From WYZ-LMO2 sp040514265 (GTDB lineage Archaea > Halobacteriota > Archaeoglobi > Archaeoglobales > Archaeoglobaceae), in NCBI GenBank assembly GCA_040514265.1, contig JBEVCD010000024.1, forward strand, positions 1 to 28,083: DNA of 28,083 nucleotides, read 5' to 3'. Of the stretch, positions 16,162 to 24,013 are shown one piece after another (the first letter of the stretch is position 1; each line of letters opens with the position of its first letter). A model generated the notes under the pieces. It worked only from the letters and a program-made list of their open reading frames with translations, made no database searches and had not been told where the DNA came from. Made by a program: the position numbers and the translations under genes.

Positions 16162-16858
16162 GTTCCTGATTGTCCTCTGCTTCCTGCTCTACGCGTGCGT
16201 CCTCGACATCAGGGAGAGGATAGTCCCGAACAGGGTTTGGAAGTACATGCTCCTCGCGTCGCTCCCGTTTACGGCTCTGGAACTTACATCGGCGGACATC
16301 AGCGTGCTCGCACTTTCCGTCGTAACTTCAGCGCTGACTGCTGTCTTAGCCTACGCGATATACCTGATAGGAGCCTACGGCGGAGCGGATGCGAAGGCTA
16401 TCATGTGCCTCGCCGCAATATTTCCCGTTTATCCCTCCTTCTGGATATTCCCCCTACTGGGCTACGGTTTCAGCTTCGCGTTCGCGACGCTTGCAAATGC
16501 AGTCGTAGCCGCTCCCGTGCTGATGATGTTGATGTTTGTCAGAAACGTCGCAAAAGAGGGGTTCGCGAACTTCCGCCGCTACCCGCTTTACTACTTCGTT
16601 GGCTACCGCGTGAGAGTCACGGAGATTCCGAAATTCCACAACCTCCTCGAAGTCGTGGAGAACGGAAAGCTGAAGAGGTTGCGCAGGGGCTTGGAGCCAA
16701 CGGAGGAGCACATCGGGGATTTGAAAAGAGCCGGTATCGAGATGGTGTGGGTAACGCCGGCGCTGCCTTTCGTGGTCTTCATAACAGCCGGTTACGTCGC
16801 GGCGTTCTTCGTCGGCGATCTGATATTTTACGCGATGCTCCTCGTGCGAAGCTCTTAA
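16145..16858 (+). CDS. Archaeal prepilin/preflagellin peptidase (A24 family)
   Basis: 237 residues from ATG 16145, which overlaps the end of hom by 17 bases; a GTG at 16133 would add four residues. The protein is a membrane aspartate peptidase. Asp21 sits in a VLDIRERIVPN stretch, the family's first catalytic site, and Asp82 in GAYGGADAKA, a GxGD-like second site. Hydrophobic segments flank both, with a soluble loop at about 140-200 and a final membrane segment. The enzyme cleaves class III signal peptides of archaeal pilins and archaellins on the cytoplasmic side. A candidate substrate, a pilin-like protein, is encoded at 1-257. Its place at the end of an amino-acid operon is probably chance packing. 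Confidence 0.85.
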   Translation: MIALVKFLIVLCFLLYACVLDIRERIVPNRVWKYMLLASLPFTALELTSADISVLALSVVTSALTAVLAYAIYLIGAYGGADAKAIMCLAAIFPVYPSFWIFPLLGYGFSFAFATLANAVVAAPVLMMLMFVRNVAKEGFANFRRYPLYYFVGYRVRVTEIPKFHNLLEVVENGKLKRLRRGLEPTEEHIGDLKRAGIEMVWVTPALPFVVFITAGYVAAFFVGDLIFYAMLLVRSS

Positions 16859-16861
16859 ATT
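16853..16861 (+). promoter_or_regulatory. TATA-like element of the Lon-like protease gene
   Basis: TCTTAAATT overlaps the end of the prepilin peptidase gene and is centred 25 bp before ATG 16882. There is no Shine-Dalgarno sequence, in keeping with a leaderless transcript. Confidence 0.45.
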
Positions 16862-16881
16862 GTCCGCTCTCGAATTTCCAC

Positions 16882-18609
16882 ATGCTCCGAACCCTACTGC
16901 TGATCACGTCGCTTGTTCTCATAGCTGCAAACGCGTGCGCTCTCGAAGGGAACAGCGTTACAGTAAAAGCCGTGGCGGTTACAAGCGGTGAAACTCCCAG
17001 AGGAGTGACGATAGACATAACAGTTACAGTCACAAACGGAAGCGGGAAGGTGTTCGTCTCCACCGGACCCTACACGGAGATAGACATGCAGGGCAGCGCT
17101 AGGTTGGCAGCCATCACAGCCTGCGACCTCCTCGGGATGGACTTCCTGAAATACGATTTCTTCTACGAAATTCAAGCCGACGCACCGATAGTCGGCGGAC
17201 CCTCAGCCGGAGCTGTAATGACGGTCGCAACCATAGCTGCGCTCAAAAACCTGCCGATTCGCGACGACGTGTTCATGACCGGAATGATCTACCCGGACGG
17301 ATTCATAGGTCCCGTAGGCGGGCTGAAGTACAAGCTCGAAGCCGCAGCTGAGAGCGGGGGCAGGGTGTTTCTGATACCTAAAGGGCAGCGGATAACTTAC
17401 GTCGAGGAGAGGGTCGTCGAGAGGGTGGGGATAGTAAGCATAGTCAGAACGAAGTATACGAAGCTCGACCTCGTCGAATATGGGAGGCAGCTCGGCGTCG
17501 AGGTTTACGAGGTCGAGACGATAAACGACGCGCTGAAGTTTTACACTGGCTACGAGATAGCACAGGCTGAGATAAGCTTCAATCCGGTCGAATACTCCCA
17601 GCTGCTGAAGCTGCTGGCGGAGGAAATGAGGAAGCTCGTGGATCGAAACGCTGAGGCTGAGAGCTTCTTCGAGAGGGGAGCCTATTACACGGCGACGAGC
17701 AAGTACTTCCAAGCTTTAATCCAGAAGTACTACGGGGAATACAAGAGGAAGATCACGAACGCTCAGCAGTTCGACAACGAGGTCAGGTCGATAGAGAGCG
17801 AGATCGAAAATCTCAAGGAGGCGCTTGCCACGAAGAGGGTAGGAGTAAACACCATGCAGATAATCGCCGCAGCCGAGGAGAGGTTGGGCGAGGCTGAACT
17901 TCAGCTCGAAAAAGCCAAGACTTCGAACGACGCCGACGAGGTTCTTTTTAGCTTGGCTTACGCGAGGGCGAGGGTCGAGAGCGCAAAGGTCTGGCTAACG
18001 CTCCTCGACAAGTTCGGCGAGGACTACGAGGTTAGCTACGAGGAGCTGAAGAGGAGGGCTGAGTTCTACGTAACGCAAGCTTCCTCGCTCCTCATTTACG
18101 CCACCTCGCTCGGAGGAAACCAGCTGCTGCTTTCTTGGGCTGAGGAGTCGCTGATAGTAGCCAGAAACCTCTACAGCGACGGCATGTATGCCGGGGCGGC
18201 TTTTTCGGCGATAGACTCGATGGTCGACTCCGCACTTGCCATAGAGGTCACCTACAGCGACTTGGAGTCGAAGATCGAGGCTGCCAGGAGCAAAGCAGCC
18301 GCAGCGATAGGTGAAGCGGAAAAAAGCCTGACGCCGATTCTGCCGGCTGCCTACTTCGAATACGCGGAGAACCTCGAAAACCCCTACTTCAAACTTCTCT
18401 ACTACAAGCTGAGCGAGAGGCTCGCAAAGCTTCTGAGCGTTATGTCCAAGTCCCACGGTAAGGCTAAACTCGTTCAGGCCAAGTTCACGCCGAAGCAGGA
18501 GAGCAGGGTGAAGGAAATCGTTAGGGAGGTGAGGGAAATCCCGGGATTTGAGGTAGCTACTGCCGTTCTAGCTCTAGCAGCACTTCATCTCCTTCGGAGA
18601 CGTTCCTGA
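16882..18609 (+). CDS. Exported Lon-type (S16) Ser-Lys protease without ATPase domain
   Basis: 575 residues. Residues 1-21 are a signal peptide (LLLITSLVLIAANACA), and a C-terminal hydrophobic helix followed by RRR (about 555-575) predicts a membrane anchor. The Lon proteolytic domain spans about 25-210, with Ser108 in GGPSAGAVMT and Lys151 in GGLKYKLEAA. The spacing of 43 residues is that of the Lon Ser-Lys dyad. There is no Walker motif. The region 230-550 is helical and rich in Glu, Lys and Ala, likely coiled coils that may hold the active site away from the membrane or form an oligomer. Archaeal proteins of this type are thought to degrade or process exported proteins without ATP. The last 53 bases overlap the convergent cyclophilin-like gene. 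Confidence 0.88.
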   Translation: MLRTLLLITSLVLIAANACALEGNSVTVKAVAVTSGETPRGVTIDITVTVTNGSGKVFVSTGPYTEIDMQGSARLAAITACDLLGMDFLKYDFFYEIQADAPIVGGPSAGAVMTVATIAALKNLPIRDDVFMTGMIYPDGFIGPVGGLKYKLEAAAESGGRVFLIPKGQRITYVEERVVERVGIVSIVRTKYTKLDLVEYGRQLGVEVYEVETINDALKFYTGYEIAQAEISFNPVEYSQLLKLLAEEMRKLVDRNAEAESFFERGAYYTATSKYFQALIQKYYGEYKRKITNAQQFDNEVRSIESEIENLKEALATKRVGVNTMQIIAAAEERLGEAELQLEKAKTSNDADEVLFSLAYARARVESAKVWLTLLDKFGEDYEVSYEELKRRAEFYVTQASSLLIYATSLGGNQLLLSWAEESLIVARNLYSDGMYAGAAFSAIDSMVDSALAIEVTYSDLESKIEAARSKAAAAIGEAEKSLTPILPAAYFEYAENLENPYFKLLYYKLSERLAKLLSVMSKSHGKAKLVQAKFTPKQESRVKEIVREVREIPGFEVATAVLALAALHLLRRRS

Positions 18610-18949
18610 GCTCTCCGAGTCCCTCGATTATTTTTCCTATCACGTTCACAGCGCTCGCGGGGCGTATGACGTCGTCACTTATCGGGGTCTTTCCGAAGAA
18701 CAGACATATCGCCCTCCCCGGGATCCAGTAGGCTACGTCGCCTACCTCGACCACCTCCTTAGAGTTCTCCTCCACACCGACCTCCACGTCCGTTTCGAAG
18801 TAAACCTCGTCACCCCAACGGTGGGCGTAGCTCCTGATGGGCAGAGCTTTCACTATCGCCTCAACTGTTTTCGGTGCCCATTCGCTGCGAAGTTCAGCCA
18901 GAACTTCGACGCTTCCTATCCTGAACCTCACAACTGTTCTCTCACCCAT
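18557..18949 (-). CDS. Cyclophilin-like domain protein (archaeal DUF369/CLD family)
   Basis: 130 residues, all beta strands with one helix. The opening RFRIGSVEVLAEL, then SEWAPKTVEAIVKALP, GDEVYFET, GDVAYWIPGRAICLFFGKTP and ASAVNVIGKIIEGL fit the cyclophilin-like fold family of archaea and Thermotoga. These proteins have the cyclophilin barrel but not the usual proline isomerase residues, and their function is unknown. The start overlaps the end of purB by 22 bases, so it is cotranscribed with purB and the upstream synthase gene. The 3' end overlaps the Lon-like gene on the other strand. Confidence 0.8.
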   Translation of the reverse strand: MGERTVVRFRIGSVEVLAELRSEWAPKTVEAIVKALPIRSYAHRWGDEVYFETDVEVGVEENSKEVVEVGDVAYWIPGRAICLFFGKTPISDDVIRPASAVNVIGKIIEGLGELRNVSEGDEVLLELERQ

Positions 18950-20259
18950 CTTACCACCCTCTCAACCCTCTCGACCGCTGTGCCGAGATAGTTTTCGGGT
19001 TTGAGAAGTTCCCTCAGCTCCTCGACGCTTATCAGCCTCGTTATCGCCTCCTCTTTGGCAGCTTCCTCCAGCAGCGACGTGCCGTTCGCGTAAGCCCTCA
19101 TCGCCACCCGTCTCACGATCTCGTGGGCTTCCTGCCTGTCCATCCCGCGCCTCGTCAGCTCGATCATCACGGCTTCACTCAAATTCAGCCCCCTTTGAGC
19201 TTCGAGGTTCTGCCTTATCCTCTCGAAATCGAGCCTGATCCTCTCGACGACGCCTATGGCTTTCGTGAGTATGTGATCGGCGAGGACGCTCGCTTCAACG
19301 AGCGTTATACGCTCGGCGGAGGAGTTCGTTAGGTCCCTCTCCTCCCAGAGTATCGCCGACTGGTGCTGCGGCTCCACGAAGCCTCTAACGACCCTCGCAA
19401 GCCCGCAGATGTTCTCGCTGTCTATCGGATTCCGCTTGTGCGGCATCGTCGAACTTCCAACCTGCTTCTCTCCGAAGTGCTCGAAGAGTTCTCCGACCTC
19501 AGCTCTCTGCAGAATTCTGAAGTTCGTAGCCATCTTCTCCAGCGAGGTCGCGAGGTTTGCGAGGAACTCTACGTACTCGCAGTAAGCGTCCCTCGGAACT
19601 ATCTGACTGGAAATGAGCGCTGGCTTCAGGTTGAGAAGCCGCATGACCTCTTCCTCTATCTCGAAACCGTCCTTGCCGAACGCAGCTTGCGTTCCCACGG
19701 CTCCGCTCATCTTACCTACGAGTAGTCTCTCTCTCAGCTGCCTAAGGCGCTGGAGGTGCCTTGTAAATTCGTAAGCCCATAACGCAAACCGGAAACCGTA
19801 GGTCGTCGGCAGAGCTGCCTGTCCGTGTGTTCTCCCGAGACAAACGACGTCCTTGAACTCCTCGGCTCTTTCGCAGAGCAGCGATATCAGTCTCTTCAGC
19901 TTCGACTCGATGACGTGCAGAGAGTCTCTGAGCTGAGTAGCTGTAGCCGTGTCCGTTATGTCGTTGGAGGTCGCGCCGAAGTGTATCCACCTGCATCCCG
20001 TTACTTCGCTGATCGCTTTGACGAGGGACATCACGTCGTGCTTTATCTCGACCTCTATCTCCTTCACCCTCTCGACTCTGACGTTCCTCGCTTTTCTGCG
20101 AACCTCCTCGACCTCCTCCAGGCTCAAGTAACCCTTCTTCGCGAGGGCTTTCAGAAGAGCGATTTCGACCCAGATCATCCGGCGTATCTTGCTCTCCTCG
20201 CTCCAGATCAGTTTCATCTCCTTCGTTCCGTAGCGGTAGTCTATCGGGTGGACTATCAT
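18928..20259 (-). CDS. purB: Adenylosuccinate lyase
   Basis: 443 residues from ATG 20259; this ATG overlaps the upstream stop as ATGA and is preceded by AGGAGGA (20262-20268), so it is preferred over ATG 20271. The fumarase/aspartase signature GSSTMPHKRNP is present, as are the catalytic loops TSNDITDTA and GRTHGQAALPTTYG. The enzyme splits adenylosuccinate to AMP and fumarate and also splits SAICAR in the purine pathway. It is translationally linked to the synthase gene upstream and to the cyclophilin-like gene downstream. The pairing with a leucine or isoleucine pathway gene has no evident metabolic logic. Confidence 0.95.
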   Translation of the reverse strand: MIVHPIDYRYGTKEMKLIWSEESKIRRMIWVEIALLKALAKKGYLSLEEVEEVRRKARNVRVERVKEIEVEIKHDVMSLVKAISEVTGCRWIHFGATSNDITDTATATQLRDSLHVIESKLKRLISLLCERAEEFKDVVCLGRTHGQAALPTTYGFRFALWAYEFTRHLQRLRQLRERLLVGKMSGAVGTQAAFGKDGFEIEEEVMRLLNLKPALISSQIVPRDAYCEYVEFLANLATSLEKMATNFRILQRAEVGELFEHFGEKQVGSSTMPHKRNPIDSENICGLARVVRGFVEPQHQSAILWEERDLTNSSAERITLVEASVLADHILTKAIGVVERIRLDFERIRQNLEAQRGLNLSEAVMIELTRRGMDRQEAHEIVRRVAMRAYANGTSLLEEAAKEEAITRLISVEELRELLKPENYLGTAVERVERVVRWVREQL

Positions 20260-21749
20260 TTCCTCCTCCACCTCATGAGGTAGTTTACGGCGTTTATCAC
20301 GGCGTCGACGCTCGCCATCACTATGTCCTGTGAAGCGCCGCGGGAAGTGAAGCTGTGCCCCTCTTCGTCCTCAACCGTCACGTAAACCTCCGCTATCGCA
20401 TCGCTTCCGCCGGTTATGGCGTCCATCCTGAACTCCGTTATCTTTATGCTCTTTCCGACGAGGGATTCGACAGCCTTAAGCGAAGCATCGACAGGTCCCA
20501 CGCCTATCGCCGAGGTTACCTTCCTCTCTCCGTTGACTATTGCGTTTATAACAGCCGTAGGCGTGATCTTGTTCCCGGTTATGACCGTGACCTCGTCGAC
20601 CTTTATCGCCTTCTCCTCATCCCTAACTTCGCCCAGCACAACTTCGGCGATCGTGAACACGTCTCTGTCCGTGAGCTTCTTGCCCTTGTCCCCCAACTCC
20701 TTGACCTTCTCGAATATCCTGTTGAGCGCCTCGTCGTCGAGTATGTAGCCCGCATCTTCGAGCAGCTTCTTTATCTGGTACCTCCCCGCGTGCTTCCCTA
20801 TAACTATCCTCCTCTTGTGACCGACCATCTCCGGAGTGATAACTCCGGGTTCGAACGTCGAAGCTTCCTTCAGCACGCCGTGGGCGTGTATTCCGCTCTC
20901 GTGGCTGAACGCGTTCTCGCCGACTATCGGAGTGTTCGGTGGCATCTTCACGCCCGTCAACCTTTCCACGAGTCTCGAGGTCTCCACGAGGTACTGCGTC
21001 CTTATGTTCGTCTTTACACCTTCGAGCGCGTGCAGAATCATTACGACCTGCGCGAGGTCGGCGTTTCCGGCTCTCTCGCCTATTCCGTTAACTGTAACCT
21101 GCACCTCGTCGGCTCCGGCTAACACGGCGGCGTAAGTGTTCGCCGTCGCCAGCCCGAAGTCGTTGTGGCAGTGGACGTCTATCGGAACCTTTAGATGTTC
21201 CCTCAACTGCTTTATCAGCTCGTAGAACTTGAACGGCGTCGCTATTCCGACGGTGTCGGGGACGTTGATTACGTCGACCTTAGCCTCCTCAACCGCCTTG
21301 TATATCCTCTTCAGATAATCCACCTCGGTGCGGGTCGCGTCCATGGCGGAGAACATGCACTTCACGCCGTGCGACTTGACGTAGTCGACGCAGTCAACGG
21401 CTATCCTGATTATCTCCTCTCTATCCTTCATTATCGTGTGCTCCACCTGAATCCTCGACGTCGGAACGAATATGTGCACCATGTCGACGTCCGCTTTCAG
21501 CGCGACGTCTATGTCGCTCTTGACGACCCTTGCAAGCCCGCAGATTTCCGCGTTGAGTCCGAGGTTCGCGATCTCCTTGACGGCTTCGAACTCACCCTTC
21601 GAAGCCGACGGAAATCCCGCTTCGATTACATCCACGCCGAGCTTGTCCAACTGGTGAGCGATCTGGATCTTGTAGCTGACGGGTAGCGAAACTCCGGGCA
21701 TCTGCTCGCCGTCGCGGAGAGTCGTGTCGAACACCCTTACTGTCCTCAT
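20256..21749 (-). CDS. leuA: 2-isopropylmalate synthase / (R)-citramalate synthase family
   Basis: 497 residues. The N-terminal TIM barrel has FDTTLRDGEQMPGVSL (metal site), NVPDTVGIATP, and the metal-binding HCHNDFGLATAN; the linker has ENAFSHESGIHAHG, and the C-terminal part (about 380-495) is the LeuA regulatory domain with the ITGGSDAIAEV stretch. The family contains LeuA (acetyl-CoA plus 2-oxoisovalerate), CimA (acetyl-CoA plus pyruvate) and homocitrate synthases. The EAGFPSASKGEFEAV sequence is closer to LeuA as I recall it than to the Methanocaldococcus CimA, but substrate cannot be decided by eye. The other branched-chain genes in the window (ilvE, ACT, hom) fit either role. Confidence 0.85.
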   Translation of the reverse strand: MRTVRVFDTTLRDGEQMPGVSLPVSYKIQIAHQLDKLGVDVIEAGFPSASKGEFEAVKEIANLGLNAEICGLARVVKSDIDVALKADVDMVHIFVPTSRIQVEHTIMKDREEIIRIAVDCVDYVKSHGVKCMFSAMDATRTEVDYLKRIYKAVEEAKVDVINVPDTVGIATPFKFYELIKQLREHLKVPIDVHCHNDFGLATANTYAAVLAGADEVQVTVNGIGERAGNADLAQVVMILHALEGVKTNIRTQYLVETSRLVERLTGVKMPPNTPIVGENAFSHESGIHAHGVLKEASTFEPGVITPEMVGHKRRIVIGKHAGRYQIKKLLEDAGYILDDEALNRIFEKVKELGDKGKKLTDRDVFTIAEVVLGEVRDEEKAIKVDEVTVITGNKITPTAVINAIVNGERKVTSAIGVGPVDASLKAVESLVGKSIKITEFRMDAITGGSDAIAEVYVTVEDEEGHSFTSRGASQDIVMASVDAVINAVNYLMRWRRK

Positions 21750-21850
21750 CGTGTTGCGTTCAATGCGAGTGCTAAATCGTTTGCGGTCGCCGAAGCTGCG
21801 TTCTTGAAGTGATGCCCCCGGTTTTGAGGGCTGTTAGAGCCGACAGAGAG

Positions 21851-21925
21851 CGGACCCGCCGGGATTCGAACCCGGGATCTACGGCTTAGAAGGCCGTCGC
21901 TCTATCCAGGCTGAGCCACGGGTCC
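21851..21925 (-). tRNA. tRNA-Arg (UCU)
   Basis: A complete cloverleaf is readable on the minus strand: acceptor stem GGACCCG pairs with CGGGTCC and is followed by discriminator G; the D-arm is GCTC/GAGC; the anticodon arm is ACGGC-CTTCTAA-GCCGT with anticodon TCT; the T-arm is CCGGG-TTCGAAT-CCCGG. The 3' CCA is not encoded, and there is no intron. It reads AGA codons. Confidence 0.96.
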
Positions 21926-21945
21926 TCGGAAGTTTTTGGGTCGGT

Positions 21946-21956
21946 AGCTTTAAGAG
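21946..21956 (-). promoter_or_regulatory. TATA-like element of tRNA-Arg
   Basis: On the minus strand the string CTCTTAAAGCT spans this site and its centre is about 26 bp before the tRNA 5' end at 21925. Confidence 0.45.
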
Positions 21957-22058
21957 CTTTGCGGCAAGCGTAACCGGTTGCTTGTTTATACTCGAAAATC
22001 ATTTAGAGTGGGTTGAATTCTTGGGCGTGTCTTGTCGTGACTTTCCAGCTGGCGAAAA

Positions 22059-22066
22059 CGTTTAAA
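22059..22066 (+). promoter_or_regulatory. Promoter of the L7Ae gene
   Basis: CGTTTAAA, preceded by the purine-rich GGCGAAAA (a BRE-like stretch), is the strongest TATA-like box in the 185-base gap after the tRNA. It would place transcription near 22088 and give a leader of about 28 bases. Confidence 0.55.
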
Positions 22067-22103
22067 AGCGCCGTGGAGTTAGCAAAGAATCGAGCCGATG
22101 AGA

Positions 22104-22112
22104 GGAGGTGAT
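22104..22112 (+). promoter_or_regulatory. Shine-Dalgarno site that fixes the L7Ae start
   Basis: GGAGGTGAT is a full match to the anti-Shine-Dalgarno sequence. Its spacing favours ATG 22117 over the overlapping ATG 22111 or GTG 22108. It overlaps GTGATGA (22108-22114), which has the form of a C box, the core of an L7Ae-binding kink-turn. Confidence 0.7.
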
Positions 22113-22116
22113 GAGG

Positions 22117-22476
22117 ATGTACGTGAGATTTGAGGTGCCGGAGGACGTTCAGAACGAGGCGCTCGCATTGCTTGAGAAGGCTAGGGAGACAGGGAAGATA
22201 AAGAAGGGGACGAACGAAACGACGAAAGCCGTCGAGAGGGGACTCGCCAAGCTCGTCTACATAGCGATGGACGTCGATCCGCCGGAGATCGTAGCCCACC
22301 TTCCGCTGCTCTGCGAGGAGAAGAACATTCCGTACGTTTACGTCAGGAGCAAAGCCGACCTCGGAAGAGCTGCCGGGATAGAGGTCAACTGCGCTTCGGC
22401 GGCGATAATAGACGAGGGGGAAGCGAAAAAGGAGCTCGCAAACCTAATTAACAAGATAAAGGGTCTGAGAAAGTAA
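22117..22476 (+). CDS. rpl7ae: Ribosomal protein L7Ae
   Basis: 119 residues from ATG 22117 (MYVRFEVPED), the same start and length I recall for the Archaeoglobus fulgidus protein, to which the sequence is very close. The RNA-binding signature IKKGTNETTKAVERG and the VDPPEIVAHLPLLCEE helix are intact. L7Ae binds kink-turns in 23S rRNA, box C/D and H/ACA guide RNAs and RNase P. Its usual partners (S28e, L24e, ndk) do not follow here; the next gene is convergent with its stop codon directly adjacent (22474-22476 and 22477-22479). Confidence 0.97.
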   Translation: MYVRFEVPEDVQNEALALLEKARETGKIKKGTNETTKAVERGLAKLVYIAMDVDPPEIVAHLPLLCEEKNIPYVYVRSKADLGRAAGIEVNCASAAIIDEGEAKKELANLINKIKGLRK

Positions 22477-23238
22477 TTAATCTTTCAACAGGTCCTCGTA
22501 AGCCCTTACGTTCCTGTCGAAGAGGGAGTAGTTCAGCTCCCTGAATTCTCTTATTCTTTCCAAGTCTATCTCAACCACGAGGGCTTCCTCCGCTTCCTCA
22601 CTGCTAGCCTTCGCCAGAATGCCGTCGAACGTCGCTATCAGACTCCTTCCCGCCGCCCGTTGACCCGTGAAAGTGTATCCAAATCCTCCGGCTTTTACGA
22701 CTGCGTAACCGTTGTCGAACGACCTCGTGAAGTAAAGGCAGTAACGGTATCTCCCTCCGGGGAGTTGCGAGTATTTGAAGCTCACAACCGGATTGAACGC
22801 AAGTTCCGCACCCTTTATCCCTGCAACCCTGCATAGCTCGGGGTAGAGTATATCCGCGCAAACCAGAACTGCTATCTTCGCCCCCCTGACTTCGAATACG
22901 CTCAGCCTATCACCCGGAACTATTCCGAATTCCCTCTCCGTCCTCGTCGGGTGTATCTTGTCCTGGTAGCCGACCACTTCACCCCCATCGAAAATGAAAG
23001 CTCTGTTCCTCAATCCAGCATCGCCTACGACGGCGTTTCCTATGGTAACGACGTCGTACTCCCTACTGATCCTTCTGAGAAAATCGACAGTTCTTTCGAG
23101 CTCGCTCAGTTCGAAGCTACCGTAGCTGAAGTACTCCGGAAAGAGCAGGAATTCCGCACCCCTTTCGATTGCGCTGAGCGCAACCCTCTCGGCACTGCTG
23201 TAGTCACCTATTCTGCACTGCACTGCGGCTACCCTCAA
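22477..23238 (-). CDS. Nitrilase-superfamily carbon-nitrogen hydrolase
   Basis: 253 residues, starting at TTG 23238 (LRVAAVQC, read as Met) because no ATG or GTG gives a complete domain. The catalytic triad is Glu35 (FPEYF), Lys94 (YQDKIHPTRTE) and Cys127 (LVCADILYPE). Members cleave nitriles, amides or carbamoyl groups. The gene overlaps the end of the pantoate kinase gene by 35 bases and ends the CoA-related unit. The superfamily includes pantetheinases and N-carbamoyl-beta-alanine amidohydrolases, so a role in supplying or salvaging CoA precursors is plausible, but the sequence does not prove it. An omega-amidase type activity is the main alternative. Confidence 0.85.
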   Translation of the reverse strand: MRVAAVQCRIGDYSSAERVALSAIERGAEFLLFPEYFSYGSFELSELERTVDFLRRISREYDVVTIGNAVVGDAGLRNRAFIFDGGEVVGYQDKIHPTRTEREFGIVPGDRLSVFEVRGAKIAVLVCADILYPELCRVAGIKGAELAFNPVVSFKYSQLPGGRYRYCLYFTRSFDNGYAVVKAGGFGYTFTGQRAAGRSLIATFDGILAKASSEEAEEALVVEIDLERIREFRELNYSLFDRNVRAYEDLLKD

Positions 23239-24013
23239 CCCACCTCACCCCGCAGCAGTCGATACGAGCTTTAAAAGGTTCCCCAAACTCTTTAAGAGCT
23301 TCAAACCCCTTGTAGGCAAAGACTGCTTTGCCGAGCATGATCATGGAGGCAGCTCCGCCACCACTCTGCACAGCTTCAACGACGTCGGCAACTTCTTCAA
23401 GCAGCCCAGTAGCTTTCGCAAAGTTTAGAGAGCAGCGGAACAGGTTTTCCAGAGTAGGCAGTTTCAGAAACTCCTTCGTCCACCTTCTACCTTCCTCCCT
23501 CACATCCCTAGCCCTCTCTCTCAGAAACTCACGCGTCGGAAGCTCGCCGAGAATAAGGAAGTCCAGTTCTGCTGCGAAGTGGAAGCGTTCGAAGATCAGC
23601 CTCGACGGACAGGCTGCATTCTTTCTGACCACCACACCGCCGAACGTTTGCGTGGCAACATCGCCCAAGCCTGTGAGGTTCGCAACTTCCGCTTCGTGAG
23701 CCAAGTCGGCAGCTTCGATGAGCGAAATTTCGGCGAGTGCCGCAGCTGCAAGGGCTGAGGCTCCGCTCATTCCAAAGCCGCATCCAAAGGGTAACTGAGC
23801 GTCTATCTTCACCCCGCTCAGCCCGAGTCTTTCGACGACGTGCTCCACGGTCGGAAAGCTCACCTGCTTCCCGTTTACCCACACACCGTCGGCTCTCTCC
23901 GCAAGAACTCCGATGTCTATTGTAAACCCAACACCAACGCTCCCGCTATCTGCCGCTTTCTCCCCGATTTGCGGTGAAAATATGCAGGTTATGCTGGAGG
24001 GGACGAATATCAT
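23204..24013 (-). CDS. Pantoate kinase (archaeal CoA biosynthesis)
   Basis: 269 residues, GHMP kinase fold. The phosphate-binding loop is PFGCGFGMSGASALAAAAL at about residues 75-93, and the N-terminal part has the FSPQIG and GSVGVGFTIDIG features of archaeal pantoate kinases. The C-terminal region has the Gly-rich GGGAASMIM loop. In archaea pantoate is phosphorylated first, then joined to beta-alanine by phosphopantothenate synthetase, in place of bacterial PanC and CoaA. The start overlaps the coaBC stop as ATGA, in line with a shared CoA operon. The synthetase gene is not in this window. Confidence 0.9.
   Translation of the reverse strand: MIFVPSSITCIFSPQIGEKAADSGSVGVGFTIDIGVLAERADGVWVNGKQVSFPTVEHVVERLGLSGVKIDAQLPFGCGFGMSGASALAAAALAEISLIEAADLAHEAEVANLTGLGDVATQTFGGVVVRKNAACPSRLIFERFHFAAELDFLILGELPTREFLRERARDVREEGRRWTKEFLKLPTLENLFRCSLNFAKATGLLEEVADVVEAVQSGGGAASMIMLGKAVFAYKGFEALKEFGEPFKARIDCCGVRWVEGSRSAVQNR

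Noticed and set aside
21780..21850. Possible box C/D RNA beside tRNA-Arg (GTGATGC and CGACAG-like strings)
   Set aside because: The boxes are imperfect, there is no clear D box with correct spacing, and the stretch is simply the tRNA trailer and leuA leader.
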